Below are positions 13,301 through 25,900 of a stretch of DNA of 64,000 bases, one piece after another. How positions within the stretch are numbered: the first letter of the stretch is position 1; each line of letters starts with the position of its first letter. Below the pieces are notes generated by a model. It ran no database searches. It saw only the letters and a list, made by a program, of their open reading frames with translations, and was not told where the DNA came from. Source of the DNA: Zelopaecilomyces penicillatus (taxonomy: Eukaryota > Ascomycota > Sordariomycetes > Hypocreales > Pseudodiploosporaceae); the NCBI GenBank assembly GCA_005765155.1, contig VCCP01000003.1, positions 2,232,001 to 2,296,000 on the forward strand. Direction: 5' to 3'. The translations under genes were made by a program, and so were the position numbers.

Positions 13301-15562
13301 ATAGTTAAATACCTAGCGTTTAAACAGTTAAAAGAAGCCTTTTAAAAAGCTTTATTACTTAGATATTTTAATCTATAATAATAAATCTATTTTAAAACTA
13401 ATACCTTTTAATTTATAATAATAGGAATTATATTATAATAAGATAATAAAGATAAATAATATTTAATTATCTTTTAATTAAGGAAGTTTATTAAGATAAA
13501 GATAAATTATAAAATACTTAATTAAAAAATATTTATTATTATTTATTTATTTAAATATTAATAAAGAGATATTAATAAAATAGTAAAATAGATAAAGGTT
13601 TTAATTAATTATTAGAATCTTTAATCCTTTATAAACTAGACTAAGCTATTAAAAAGATAAATAAAATAATATATAGTATTAATATTATATAACTTTATTA
13701 TTAAGTATTAGCTAGAGAAATCCAACCCTATAAATAGGCTATTAAAAAGGTTAGATTATAAAGGTAAAGCCTTATTAAATAATAATCTACTCCTTATACT
13801 ATAAAATAAAATAATTAAATTTATAAAGATTTAGATTAAGTCTATTAAAATACTAATAAATATCTAGGATAATAAAAATAAAAGACTCTTAAATCTAGCT
13901 AAACTAATTAAATAAATTAAATAGATTATTAATAAAATATAATAAATATCTATATATATAGCTTAAATAGCTTTTTATATAAAGGTTATATTTAATAAAT
14001 AAACCTTAATCTTTTTAATAGTACTTATTAAGGATATATAAAGTAAAGATAAGAAGATATTAAAGCAAAAAGCTATATTAATAGAATAAAAAGGTAAGAG
14101 TAAGAATATTATATAGTCTATAGATATATAAGGCCTAATTAAATACTAAGACTATATTTATATCCCTAAGGAAATATTATTAAGAAATAAGTTATTATAA
14201 CTCTATTATAATAATCCTTATATAAGCTATTTTAATATAAATCAAACCCTTAAGCTTTTATAATATAAATTTTATTAATATTTTATAAATTAAAAGATTA
14301 AGGAATATATTATTAGTTATAGTATTTATTAGAGAGTGGTATTATAATATTATTATCTATATAGATACCTTAATTCCTTATTAAAATTAAGCTAATCTTA
14401 AGAAGAAGTATCTATAGACTTTATTATAAGACTTCTATCTATTATATTTAATAAGGGAGATATAGATATAATCCTAGTAATTATAGACTAATATATAAAA
14501 TACTATCTATTTTTTTTAATAAGTATAATTATTATTATAATAAACCTTATAGAATTATTTTATTAAAAGATAAAACTAAAATATAGGATATTAAAAAAGA
14601 TTATATTAAATAAAGATCTTATTTTTATTAATAAATTCTAATTAAAACTTTATTATATATCCTAAATAAAAAAAAGGCTTTTAATAATATTTTACCCTTA
14701 AACTAATAAATAAATAGAATAAATAAATTAAATACTAGAATATTATTTATATTATTTTTTAATAAAAGAATAAATAGCTTAAATAAAGCTTCTTTAAATA
14801 ATATAATTTATTTATAACTCTATAACCTTTATAATAATTAATTACTCTTTTAATAAAGTATTATTTAATTATAAACTAGGTTTTTTAAATATTAAGGATA
14901 ATATTATAAAGAAAGAGATATTAATAGTATAAAGCTAATTAAAGAAACTAATAGAAATATAAGAAATATTAATAAAGCATTAGTAATAAATAATTAAAAC
15001 CTAAATTAAAAACTATAATAAACTATATATATCTTTAATACTTTAAAAAAAGGATATAATTATATTAAATATAAAGAATCTATATTTAAAGATAAAAAGA
15101 AAATTAGTATTAAGATTTATTAGCTTATTTTAAATCTTATAAAAGATTAAAATATAAGTATATTGATTAATATTGTCTAAGTAATATTTATAGATTTATA
15201 ATATATTTTATATTAGTCTATTAGAACTATAGATATAATAAATAAGGGATATTAATAATAGCCTATTAATACTAGAATTAAAAGATAAAAAGGAATAAAA
15301 GATTAAGGAAATTAAAGATTAATTAAAAATTAAAAAAGAATTATATTATTTAATTAAATAGCTAGATTAGCCTTTAAAATATAATTAATAGATTCTAGTT
15401 AATAAGATAAATACTTTAAAACTAATAAAAATATTTAAAAAGAACTAGATAAAGAGAAAATATAAGCTAGATAAAGATATAATATAATAGGATAAAAATA
15501 TTATAGAGTTATAATTATAAATAAAAAGAACTTAAAAATTATATATTAAAGAATAATATTTT
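10319..15562 (+). mobile_element. Ty3/Gypsy chromodomain retrotransposon Z (RIP-degraded, interrupted on both sides)
   Basis: Plus-strand coding traces in Gypsy order. The RT catalytic box is at about 12925-12960, reading IYLNNILIFF; the two Asp codons (GAT) have become Asn (AAT). RNase H is at about 13385-13570 (IYFKTNTF..., then KINYKILN). The integrase core is at about 14463-14530 (DIILVIID, then YIKYYLFF). A chromodomain-like block is at about 15265-15440 (ELYYLIK, then LD-PLKYN). The left side is cut by Copia copy A (target TACTT) and the right side by Copia copy 2 (ATTTT at 15558-15562). A second fragment of the same family is at 44880-45110. No intact ORF remains. Confidence 0.8.
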
Positions 15563-16063
15563 TATTATAATTTATAGTATAAGGTTATAATTAAAGCTAA
15601 TAGCTATAATAATAAAAGAAAGACAGTGAATAATTATTCTAAAATAAATTCTAAAGAAAAGAAGAAAGAAGTAATTATATTACTGATATAGAAAAGAAAC
15701 CAGGATTTAATTAAGAATCTAGTTATCTTATATCTCTAAATAATACTAGAATTATTTAGAATTATTTAAAGATTCCAAATAATATTTCTTTAGATTTCTA
15801 AGTATTTTAAATAATAAGAAAGGGAGGGGTATAAGGGATAAGTCCTTATTTTATTAGTCTAGCCTGATATAGCAGGTCAGGCTGTATAAGCTTTTCAGGT
15901 CTTATAGCAGGTTAGGCTGCTATCTTATAACAGGTCAGGCTGCTATCTTATAGCAGGTCAGGCTGCTAGGGCTATAGCAGGTTTAGCTACTAAACTATAA
16001 TAAGTCTAGCTACTAGTCTTATAACAGGTCAGGCTATTATATAAAAACTCACTTATTTTAACA
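15563..16063 (-). repeat. Copia 3' LTR of copy 2, long type (501 bp)
   Basis: Runs from TATTATAATTTATAG to ATTTTAACA (reverse orientation) and is followed by the mutated purine tract (CTCCCTTT on this strand). Preceded by ATTTT, the likely target duplication, whose partner is lost. It holds more copies of the GCAGGTCAGGCTGCTAT-type unit than the other LTRs, which accounts for its length. Confidence 0.85.
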
Positions 16064-17516
16064 CTCCCTTTAGCAAGCTATATAATATATAGCTAGCTTT
16101 TAATAAAGGGTTTTTACAGGTTTAATAGGCTTAAAAAGCCCTAAAAAACAGGGCCTATTAAAGCTTTAATTAGCCTATTAATAAGTATAGTCTTAGTTAT
16201 AAGATAATTTATCTTAAATAGCCTATTAATTGTTTCTTATTTAATATAATAGAATTTTAGTAAGGTATATTTAGTTTAGGTATATTAATTAGGGTTCTTA
16301 ATATTACTTATAGAGGTTATATTATTATAATATAGGTTTATAGGCTGTTAAAAGGGGATTTTTAGCTCTATAAAGAGCTTAAAGAGCTATTTTAGCTCTT
16401 TTATAGCCTCTATTAAAGCGTCTGATTTAGCTTTTATAGTTAAGAGGGCTATAGTGGTCTGTCTCTTTACCTTCTAGCAGATAGGCCTGCTAGCTAGCTT
16501 AAAGAGGTACCTATAAGTGGATTTATTAATGGCTTTATAGCCTGTAAAATCATTGTTTAAATAGCCTAGCAGCTAAAGAGCTGGCTGTATAGCTTATATA
16601 AGATTTAAAGCCTTATAAAGGATAGCTAATTCTTTAAAGCCTTTTAAATATTTTAAAAGGTTTCTAGCTATATTATAGTAGTTGATATAGGCCTGTTATA
16701 TATATTAAGAAAGTTATTATATTAGAAAAGCTATATCAGGCTTAAAAAGAAGTATAAGGTATATTAAAGTCCTTATAATCTATTAATAAGTCTGTTATTT
16801 AATAGGGATAAGAACCTTTCTTAAGGATTCTTTTAATATTTTAGGTTATAGGGGTATAGTTATAGGGGTTATATCTTATAGCTAAAAGTGTTAAAGAGCC
16901 TTATTAATATACTAAGACTGATATAGTTATAACTCCTTTTTAGCCTGATTATAATTAATTTAAACCCCTAAGAAGAAGGCTATAAAGCCTTTATCTTTTA
17001 TAGTAAAGACTTTATTTAATAAATGTTTTAGCTTATTAATATAGGATAGGTCTAGCCTTATAATAATACAGTTATTAATATAGATAATAATAAAGATATT
17101 AGTTTAAGTATTAATAAAGATAATCAGGTTAGAGATTAAGGATTAAAATCTTAGAATAGCTAATAGCTTAATTAGCTATTATTATTATTTATAGGGGCCT
17201 TACTTTAGCTTATATAGGGCCTTTTTTAATAGGATAATCTGTTTTATAGTAGGGTTATAGCTTAGTTTAGCTAATAAGGCTATTAAAGACCGGTTTTTAA
17301 AGGTTTAGGTCTTTATAAAGAAAGAGAGATCTTCTAGAAATTCTATAAAAATATCCTTAAATAACTAGCTATTTAAAAAAGCCCCTATAAAATTAATTTA
17401 CTTGATTTCTTAATTATAAGAGACTGCTAAAGCTAATAAAATCCGTTAGATAAAGGGAATACTAATAGCTATAAAGGTTTTAAAATAGTCTTTTTCTTTA
17501 ATTTATATAAAACCTT

Positions 17517-17991
17517 TATTGCAATTTGCAGTATAAAGTTATAACTAAAGCTAGTAGCGATAGCAGTGGAAGAAAGGCAGCGAATAGTTATCCAGAGTGA
17601 AGTCTGTAGAAAAGAAGAAAGAAGTGATTGAATTGCCGATAGAGAAAGAAAGCAGGATTCAACTAGGAATCCAGCTATCGTATATATCTAAATAATACTA
17701 GGATTATTTGGAATTATTTAAGAATTCCAAATAATATTTCTTTAGATTTCTAAGCATTCCAAATAATAAGAAAGGGAGGGGTATAAGGGATAAGCCCTTA
17801 TTTTACTAGTCTAGCCTGATATAGCAGGTCAGGCTGCACGGGCTTTTTAGGTCTTATAGCAGGTCAGGCTGCTACCTTATAGCAGGTCTGGCTGCTAGGG
17901 CTATAGCAGGTTTAGCTGCTAAGCTATAGTAGGTCTAGCTATTAATCTTATAACAGGTCAGGCTGTTATATAAAACCCGCCTATTTTAACA
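17517..17991 (-). repeat. Solo Copia LTR (475 bp) inside Copia copy 2
   Basis: Runs from TATTGCAATTTGCAG to TTTTAACA and is flanked by perfect 5-bp duplications ACCTT (17512-17516 and 17992-17996). Removing it rejoins the RT region of the surrounding Copia copy, matching 8423-8460 of copy A in reverse. It is almost unmutated and nearly identical to the LTR at 39195-39647 apart from one extra repeat unit, so it is young compared with its host. Confidence 0.93.
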
Positions 17992-18021
17992 ACCTTTATA
18001 ATAAGCCTAGCCTTATATTTT

Positions 18022-18496
18022 TATTAAAATAAGTGGGTTTTATATAACAGCCTAACCTATTATAAGACTAGTAGCTAGACCTACTATAGCTTAGCAGCTA
18101 AACCTGCTATAGCCCTAGCAGCCAGACCTGCTATAAGATAGCAGCCTGATCTGCTATAAGACCTAAAAAGCCTGTGCAGCCTGACCTGCTATATCGGGCT
18201 AGACTAGTAAAATAAGGGCTTATCCCTTATATCTCTCCCTTTTTTATTATTTGGAATACTTAGAAATCTAAAGAAATATTATTTAGAATTCTTAAATAAT
18301 TTCAAATAATCCTAGTATTATTTAGATATATAAGATAACTAGATTCCTAGTTGAATCCTGCTTTCTTTCTCTATTGATAATTTAATCACTTTTTTCTTCT
18401 TTTCTATAAACTTTACTCTAGATAACTATTCACTGCCTTTCTTCCATTGCTATCACTACTAGCTTGAGTTATAACTTTATACTATAAATTATAATA
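18022..18496 (+). repeat. Second solo Copia LTR (475 bp), opposite orientation
   Basis: Starts TATTAAAATAAG (the expected TG has become TA) and ends AAATTATAATA. Flanked by ATTTT at 18017-18021 and 18497-18501. It lies 25 bp beyond the right-hand duplication of the previous solo LTR, giving an inverted pair. More C-to-T and G-to-A changes than its neighbour, so it is likely the older of the two. Confidence 0.9.
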
Positions 18497-20117
18497 ATTT
18501 TAAGGGTTGATTTTATAAATCCTTTTTAAGCTTAAGAACAAGCCTATTTTTCAGGATTTTTTAATCTTTTAAAATCTTTGAAAAAGGGATAAAATATATA
18601 ACTTTAGCTTATAGAATCTAATAGAATTTACTATAAATAGTATTAATCCACTATTCTTTAGCAGGGTTTTTTAAGGCTTATTTTTAATTAATAGGTTTTA
18701 AAGAAGCCTAAATAATAAATTTTGCTTTTAGCTTATAATAGATATCTATAGGGTAGGCAAGGTCTAGCTGTATAGGTTTAGGGTCTTCTAGCAGTTATAG
18801 CAGCTGTGCTAAGGGCTGTGATAAGGGCTGTGACAGCTGTGAGAGCTGTTATAGTGTTTGTAGTAGCTGTTATAATATTTATAATATAGGTTCTAGTAGC
18901 TATATAGGTCTTTTAGCTTAATTAAGAGCTTGTAAATTAGTTAGATCCTTTAGGGTAGGTTAATCTATTAATTTTGATAGGGTATAAAGCTCTTTTAATT
19001 CTCTCTTTAAATTAAAAAAGCTTTAAAAACTATAAAAATTACCTTTAAGATTCTAGCTTATAGAACTTATTCTTTCTATAATATAAAGAAAAGAGGTCTT
19101 AGTTATCTATTAATAGGAAGGTATATAGATCGAATAGATATTTTTACTTAGTATAGCTAGCAGTCTAGCTAGCTCTGTTCTAGGGCTTAGTTTAGTACTT
19201 TATTAATGCTTTTTAATAGGGATAATAATCTTATAATAAGCTTTAATAGCTCTATAGGCTGCTAGATTTAGCTTGCTAGCTATTAGATCTGGTTTTAGCT
19301 CTTATAAAAAGAGCTATAATAGGCTGAGATCCCTGTTTATAACTGCTATATAGTTAATAAGGTTAACTATAATAAGTAAAATAGCAGTTTAAAGGAAGAG
19401 TAATAGCTAGGCCTATATTATAATAGCTTATAATCAGTTTAGAATAACCCTTATAGAGTATTCTAATAGGCTATTTTATTTATAAATATAAGGGCTGGAT
19501 ATATTAAAACCAATACCTTTACCTATTAACCAGTCTTTTAATAATACTAAAACTTCTTTTCTATTATTAAAATATAGTTATAAAGGGTATTTTTTATAAT
19601 AGGTTTTTAGCCCTTTAAATAGGCCCTTTATAGCAGAGAAGATAATATAACCTTTCTTATTTAATAGTAAGAGAATCTTTTAATAATAGGATTTTCTCTT
19701 TATTAAAATAAGCCTTATAGGGAGCTTATTATAGAGGGTTGGTTTTATTTGGAAAGTGTCTTCCTTTATAACCTTTAATACTTTTAATAGGTCTGGAATT
19801 AGGTTTTTAGAGGGTCTATATATTGATTTAGCCTATATATAAGCTAAATAGAAGAAATCTGCTTCTTTTATAGCAGTAAAATCAGATAAGCCCGCTAAAA
19901 TTTTAATAGTCTTCTTTAGCAGTTATAGGCTTATATAGCTGAGATGGATGTGTTAAATTCCTGCTAATTATAGCAGCTTCTGATAGCTGGTTTTAACTAA
20001 AAGACCTATAACTCCTTCTAGAATAGTATTTTTAATAGGTTCTAGAAGGGATATAGCATCTTTTAGTAGGTCTTATAATAGACCTAAGTCTAGGTCAGGG
20101 CTTTCTGATATATATAG

Positions 20118-20514
20118 TTTAATGATTACATTAAATATACCCCTTTATTAATTAATTAAGCTATAATTATATAAGCTATACTTAAGAGGATTAAATTATA
20201 TAAGTAGATAGGCTATATCTAAGCTATTTAAATAATTAAATATTATCGAATTTAAGTTTTTTTTTTCTTTTCTATCTAAGAATTTTCTAATATATTTAAA
20301 AGACTAGCTATTAAAAAGCTATCTTCTTTATTTAATTAATTATAAAATAATTAATTAATCTCTTAAGTTTAATTTATTATATTATTACTTTATAGCTTTT
20401 CTTATCTATTTAATTCTTATAGATTATACTAGCTATATAATTATCTTAAAATCACTCTATAATTCTATAGGTAGTGTTAATATTATTATATATATTATTT
20501 TCTCTTTATTAAAA
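20118..20514 (+). repeat. LTR of element X, copy 2 (inverted relative to copies A and B)
   Basis: About 397 bp, reverse complement of 5793-6192 with many C/T and G/A differences. The left edge reads ...TATATATAG then TTTAATG, the same AG/TTTAAT junction seen at the outer ends of copies A and B. Confidence 0.75.
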
Positions 20515-22517
20515 TTAATAATTAAGATATAGAGATATCTTATTTACTTTATTATTAAAAGGATTAATTAATATTAGATTAATAATATAATATATTTAAG
20601 AGTATTTTTAAGCTATTATAAGGATTAATCTAAGAAGAATTATTATAAATACCTTTATAAGATCTTTTAATTAATATAATTAAAAGATATCTTTAAGGAT
20701 AATAATTTAAAAATTTAAAAGTAAAAGAATTAAGTTTATTAATTAAAAGACTTAAAGTCTATAAAGTAGGGATATTATATACTATCTTAATTAAATAATA
20801 AGATATTATTAATTTCTTTTTTATTAAAATCTAATACTATAGAATACTAAACTATTAAAAGAAAAAATAAAGGAATATTTAATCCTAAAATAAGCTTTTA
20901 TTTAAAATATATATAAAAAATAATTTATATATTAAATATTAGATTAAAAAGATAGGGTATTTTAAATTTATTAATTTTATTTAATTAAAATATAAGTAAA
21001 TATAAAAAGAATTATTATAAATAATCAGCTTATATAACTTTTAATATTAATTATCTGGTTAATAATAAGTAGTATTAGTTATATATTAATTCTTGGTTTT
21101 ACTTTTTTATACTATAGATTAGTATTTTAATAATTTAATTAATCTTAGGAAATATTTTTATCTTTTTTCTTTTTTTATAGATCTTATCTTTAATATTAAA
21201 AAAGCTTTTTATTTAAGAATAATCTTAATATTTTAGAAATAAAATACTATTTAATTATAATAATATAGGAATTATTATCCTTAATTTAAATATAATATTT
21301 ATTCTTAAAGAAAAGGTTTTATATTAATATTAAAATATAATTAATAAAGTATTATTATATAAGAATTAAGATAACTTCTTCTTAAACTAGATATTTAAAT
21401 ATTTTTATAATAAGAAGCCTTTATTATTATTTAATCTTTTTAATATATTACTAGCCTTTAATTTAAATAGATACTCTTTATATTAAAGAAGAAGACCTTT
21501 AAATAGCTTTAACTCTATTATTAGAATTATTATTCTTAAGATTATTATCTTTAATATCTTTACTTTAAATACTTCTTTATCTAATATAATATTTATTATA
21601 AATTTTAATAGCTCTTCCCTTAATAGATTAGGCTTATAATTAATTAATTAATTAAAAAATAATATTATTAAGAGTTTTTAATAAAATATTATTAAGATTA
21701 ATATTATTTTCTTTAATAATCTTAAGGATATCTTTATTATAAATAAATTTAAAAGATATACTATTAATCTTAAGTTTATTAAATACTTTAATAGGATTAA
21801 TATTATTAAATACTTTTTAAGCTATAAGCTTAAAATAAAAGATAATAATATAATTAATAAAAAGAAATATAATTATTTTATATATTAAATAATTAATATC
21901 TATAAAGATATTATTTAGAGATTTATTTATAATCTTTTATAAATAAAAGTTAAAAAAGTATTAAAGAATTATTTTTTTAAAGAAGATTTATAATAGTTAA
22001 GATTATATAAAGATTATTTAAAAGTATTTAAATAATAATACCTAGAGTTTATTAAAGATATTCTAGATTAGCTTAATAAATATAGATTTTATACTTCTTA
22101 ATATAATTTAAATTAAAAGAACTTAAAACTATTATCTTATATATTATATAAGATTATATTAATAAGGCTTTTTATTAAGATTATCTAAGTAAATTCTATT
22201 AATAATCCTTATAAACTTAAAAAGATATTATATAAATAATTTTAAGAATACTTTAATAATTAAATAATTATTAAACTAGTTATTAAATAGTATAAGATTT
22301 TTAATAATCTTAGGAATTAGATAAATATAATTACTATTAAAATAATACTTAATTAAGTTATTATAATAAAGAATCTGATTATATAGGACCTTTATTTTAA
22401 AGAAAAGTTCTTTTTAACTATTATTAAGATTATACCCTTTAAAGCTAAATTAATAGATATAAAGGAGTTAATTAAGCTTATTAATAATCTTAAGATTAAT
22501 ATAATTATTAAAGAATA
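20118..22517 (+). mobile_element. Gypsy element X, copy 2, first part (plus strand)
   Basis: Starts with an LTR (20118-20514) inserted into Copia copy 2, then runs collinear with the reverse complement of copy A from about 5790 down to about 3795 (5' untranslated and gag-like region). It is interrupted by element Y and resumes at 30054. Heavily RIP-mutated, with almost no C before A or G. Confidence 0.8.
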
Positions 22518-22933
22518 TATATCACAATTCAATAATATAGTTAAACAGTAGGCCGGTTATATAACCTGGAAAGGGTATATATTATAGAGGAAGGGGACCA
22601 GTCAGGATGGATTAGTAGGATCACTATAAGGATAGTGGTGATCTAGGTAAGCTAGCAACTTGAATCATCAGGATCACTACTTATAGGATAAGTAATCCAA
22701 GTAATCCATAATATATATATATATACCCTTAATTTTTTACTCTCTTAATCTAGTCTTAGCTAGTTATTAATAATATTATTATATTAATCTTACTATTTAC
22801 CTTAATAATACTAGATTATAATCCTATAAATCTATTATCTATATAACTAATATATTACTTAAAATACTCTAATTTATTTACTAATATAAACCCTTTTATT
22901 AGATTTATTTTTTAGGAATTCATTAAATATTAT
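22518..22933 (+). repeat. 5' LTR of element Y
   Basis: 416 bp, matching 29638-30053 along its length. Most differences are C/T or G/A, as expected when RIP hits both copies independently. Has a GGATCACTAC-type repeated motif near the middle and a run of TA dinucleotides after it. Confidence 0.88.
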
Positions 22934-25900
22934 ATATTAATAACTCTTATTTAATAGGTTATTATATTACCTTAAATAATATTACTATTTTATAATAGCT
23001 CCTTAAACCCCTGCTTTATCTAGAAGTATTAATTAAGAAGGATCCCTAAATATCCCTAATAATAATCTAAATATAGATATTAATAATAAAATTAAGATAA
23101 CTTTTAAAGATCTCTAGAATAATTAAAAAAAACTTAAATTAGAAATAAAAATCTTAAAAAAGAAAATTAAAGAATAATATAAGATATATAAAGAAGAAGT
23201 AAAAATAGCTAAACTTACTATTAAAACCTTATAACTCTAAATCAAACAGTTTCTTAAGAATATAAAATTCTAAGTAAAACAATACAGATATAGGCTAAAG
23301 ATAATTATAGTATAGATATATAATAAAAAAGATACTAAAGAAATCTTAAAGCTATAAATATCTAAGCTTTTTAATAGTATTCTAAGTAAGCTTTAAGGGT
23401 TTCTTATTTAATTCTATACTTTCTTTCTATATTATCTAATATAATTTTAGCTTAAATTAATTAAAATAAGGTATATTATAAAGCTCCTTATTAAAACTGT
23501 ATTTACCTGATTTAAACTAATACTTCAGGATTATATTAATAATACCTTAATAGGTACCTTAAAGGAGGAAACTGATCTAATCTTTATTAACTATAATATC
23601 TTTAAATAATAACTCCTAAATACCTTTAAATTATTAAATAAAAAATAATAAATAGAATAATATCTATATAATCTATATTAAATAGGATCTACCTTAAACT
23701 ATATTATAAAGTTCTATTAAATCTTATTTAAACTATCTAAGAAAGATAAATAAATATATAAAAAAACCCTATATTATAGACTTAAATCAGAAGTTAAGGA
23801 TAAGTTATATAAAGAAATCTAATTAAACTCCTTTATAGAATATTATACTATAACTATTACTATTAATAATAGATAATACTTATATTAGTAGGAAAAGAAA
23901 TATAAAGGATAAAACTAGAAATCAACTTACTTTAGATTTTAATTATAATAATAATAATATAAGATAAATTATAATTAATAATAAAATAACCCTAATACCC
24001 TATTAATCTAAATAAACCTTAATACTATATAATAATAAGATATATCTAAGATTAAGTATTATAATTATAATAGAATAGGATATTTTACCAGAGATTATTA
24101 ATAACTGAAATAAGAATAAAAGAATTGAAAACCAGTACCTAATATATAATAAAATGTATATACTATAGCTAAAAACAGATAAACCCTGGCTATAATAGGA
24201 TAAAGAGGATAGGGATAAGGATAATCCAGAAACTATAAATACCCTATACCTTAATAATCGCTAATATTATAGACTATACTAACCCGATCTGGTATTATAT
24301 AATAGGACTAATAACTGGATATAGATATAGATAAGGAAGAATACTTTAAAAAGATTCCAGATTAATAAGTAATCCCTACTATAGATAATAAAAACACTTT
24401 AATTAAGAATAAAATAATAAATAATAGCTTAGACTCTAGCTCTTTAAAATCCAAGAATAAAGAATCTCTTAGGATAACTTAATACTATACTATATTATAT
24501 CCATTACCTAAAAGTACTATTTATAAATACCTTAAAGAAGTAGTAATTAAACTTATATAAGTATTAAGCTATATAAATAAAGTTAATCTTTAATTTATAA
24601 TTATTAAATATATTTATAAATAGATAATAAAAGAAGGCCTAGGTATTTTTATTCTAAAAGATTATCTTAAAAGAGCCTTTATATTAAAAACTAATTATAA
24701 TAAATATAAAGATAATTATATACTCCTAGACCTTAATTATATTTTTTATAATAAAATCAGCTAAATATTATATATTAATTTCTCTTGTTTTTAATACTAG
24801 AAAATAAAAATCCAGAATAAATTCTTTTTATATTATATAGAAGTATAAGAAATTAAAAATATCTTTATAGGAGATTAATTTATTAACTAATATAAGATTA
24901 AATACTTTATACCTTTTAAAATTAATATATTTAAACTATACCCTAAGACCTTAAAAGAATATAGATAAGAAGCTAAAAATAAAGACTATAAATCTATCTA
25001 TTATAAGGTCTATAAATAAAAAAAACTTAAATTAAGATATAATAAACTATAAATTATAGATTATAGAAAAGAGGATTTATATAATTATATTAATCTTAAG
25101 TATAATATATATTTATAATAAAAGCTAGTATAATAATATAAAAGATAACTATTAAAAGATAATATTCCAGGCAGGACTTAATATAAAGGTATAATAATAA
25201 TCAATTATAATAAACCTTAGTATAAATAATATATAGAAGAAAACAAATATATATATAAGGAAATAAAGAATCTCTATAAATAAGAATTTAACTTCTAAAC
25301 TTATAAAGGAAATTAAACTAATTAAACTTTATATTATATAATTACTTAAGGCTTAAATAAAATAAATTATAATAGATTATATAAAGAATATAATCCTAAA
25401 AACTTAAAAAATAAATAAAGTTATCTATAAGAGGGTTATAGTATAACCCCCTATAAAAGACCCTTTATATAACAGGTATTAATAGGCTTAAACTAATAAT
25501 AAAAATATAGATTATAAGATATTATTTTTATACTTTAATAGATAACAGAGTAATAAATAATTATATATTATTAAAAGCTATAAATTATATATAACTGCTA
25601 TAGTATAATAAGAAAGAATTATACCCTTTATATAACCTAAAAGAGAATACCTTTACTTATAATAAAGAATAGATTAATAAAAAGACTAATTATCTCTAAT
25701 TTAAAGTCTAAGGATATTAAGATAGTATTATATTTAATATAATAAATATTAAAGAATATAAACTTATATTAGGCTACCTCTGATTATTTAATAATAACCT
25801 ATAGATCAATTAAAAGATAAGCTAGATATAAAAGAGTAATATTATATTATCTTTAAAAGATTATAAAGATTTAATAATAATAGGTAAAGCAAAGAAAGTA

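Larger units (their letters stand above)
15563..20117 (-). mobile_element. Ty1/Copia retrotransposon, copy 2 (minus strand, RIP-degraded, split by two solo LTRs)
   Basis: Reverse-complement relative of the 6.2-10.3 kb element: 16064-17516 and 18502-20117 align in order with its RNase H, RT and integrase regions. The 3' LTR is at 15563-16063. Two solo LTRs of the same family have landed in the RT region, separated by only 30 bp (25 bp plus a target duplication). The element stops at about 20117, at the position matching 6848 of copy A, where element X begins. Its 5' LTR and gag are therefore not found. More heavily mutated than copy A. Confidence 0.85.
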
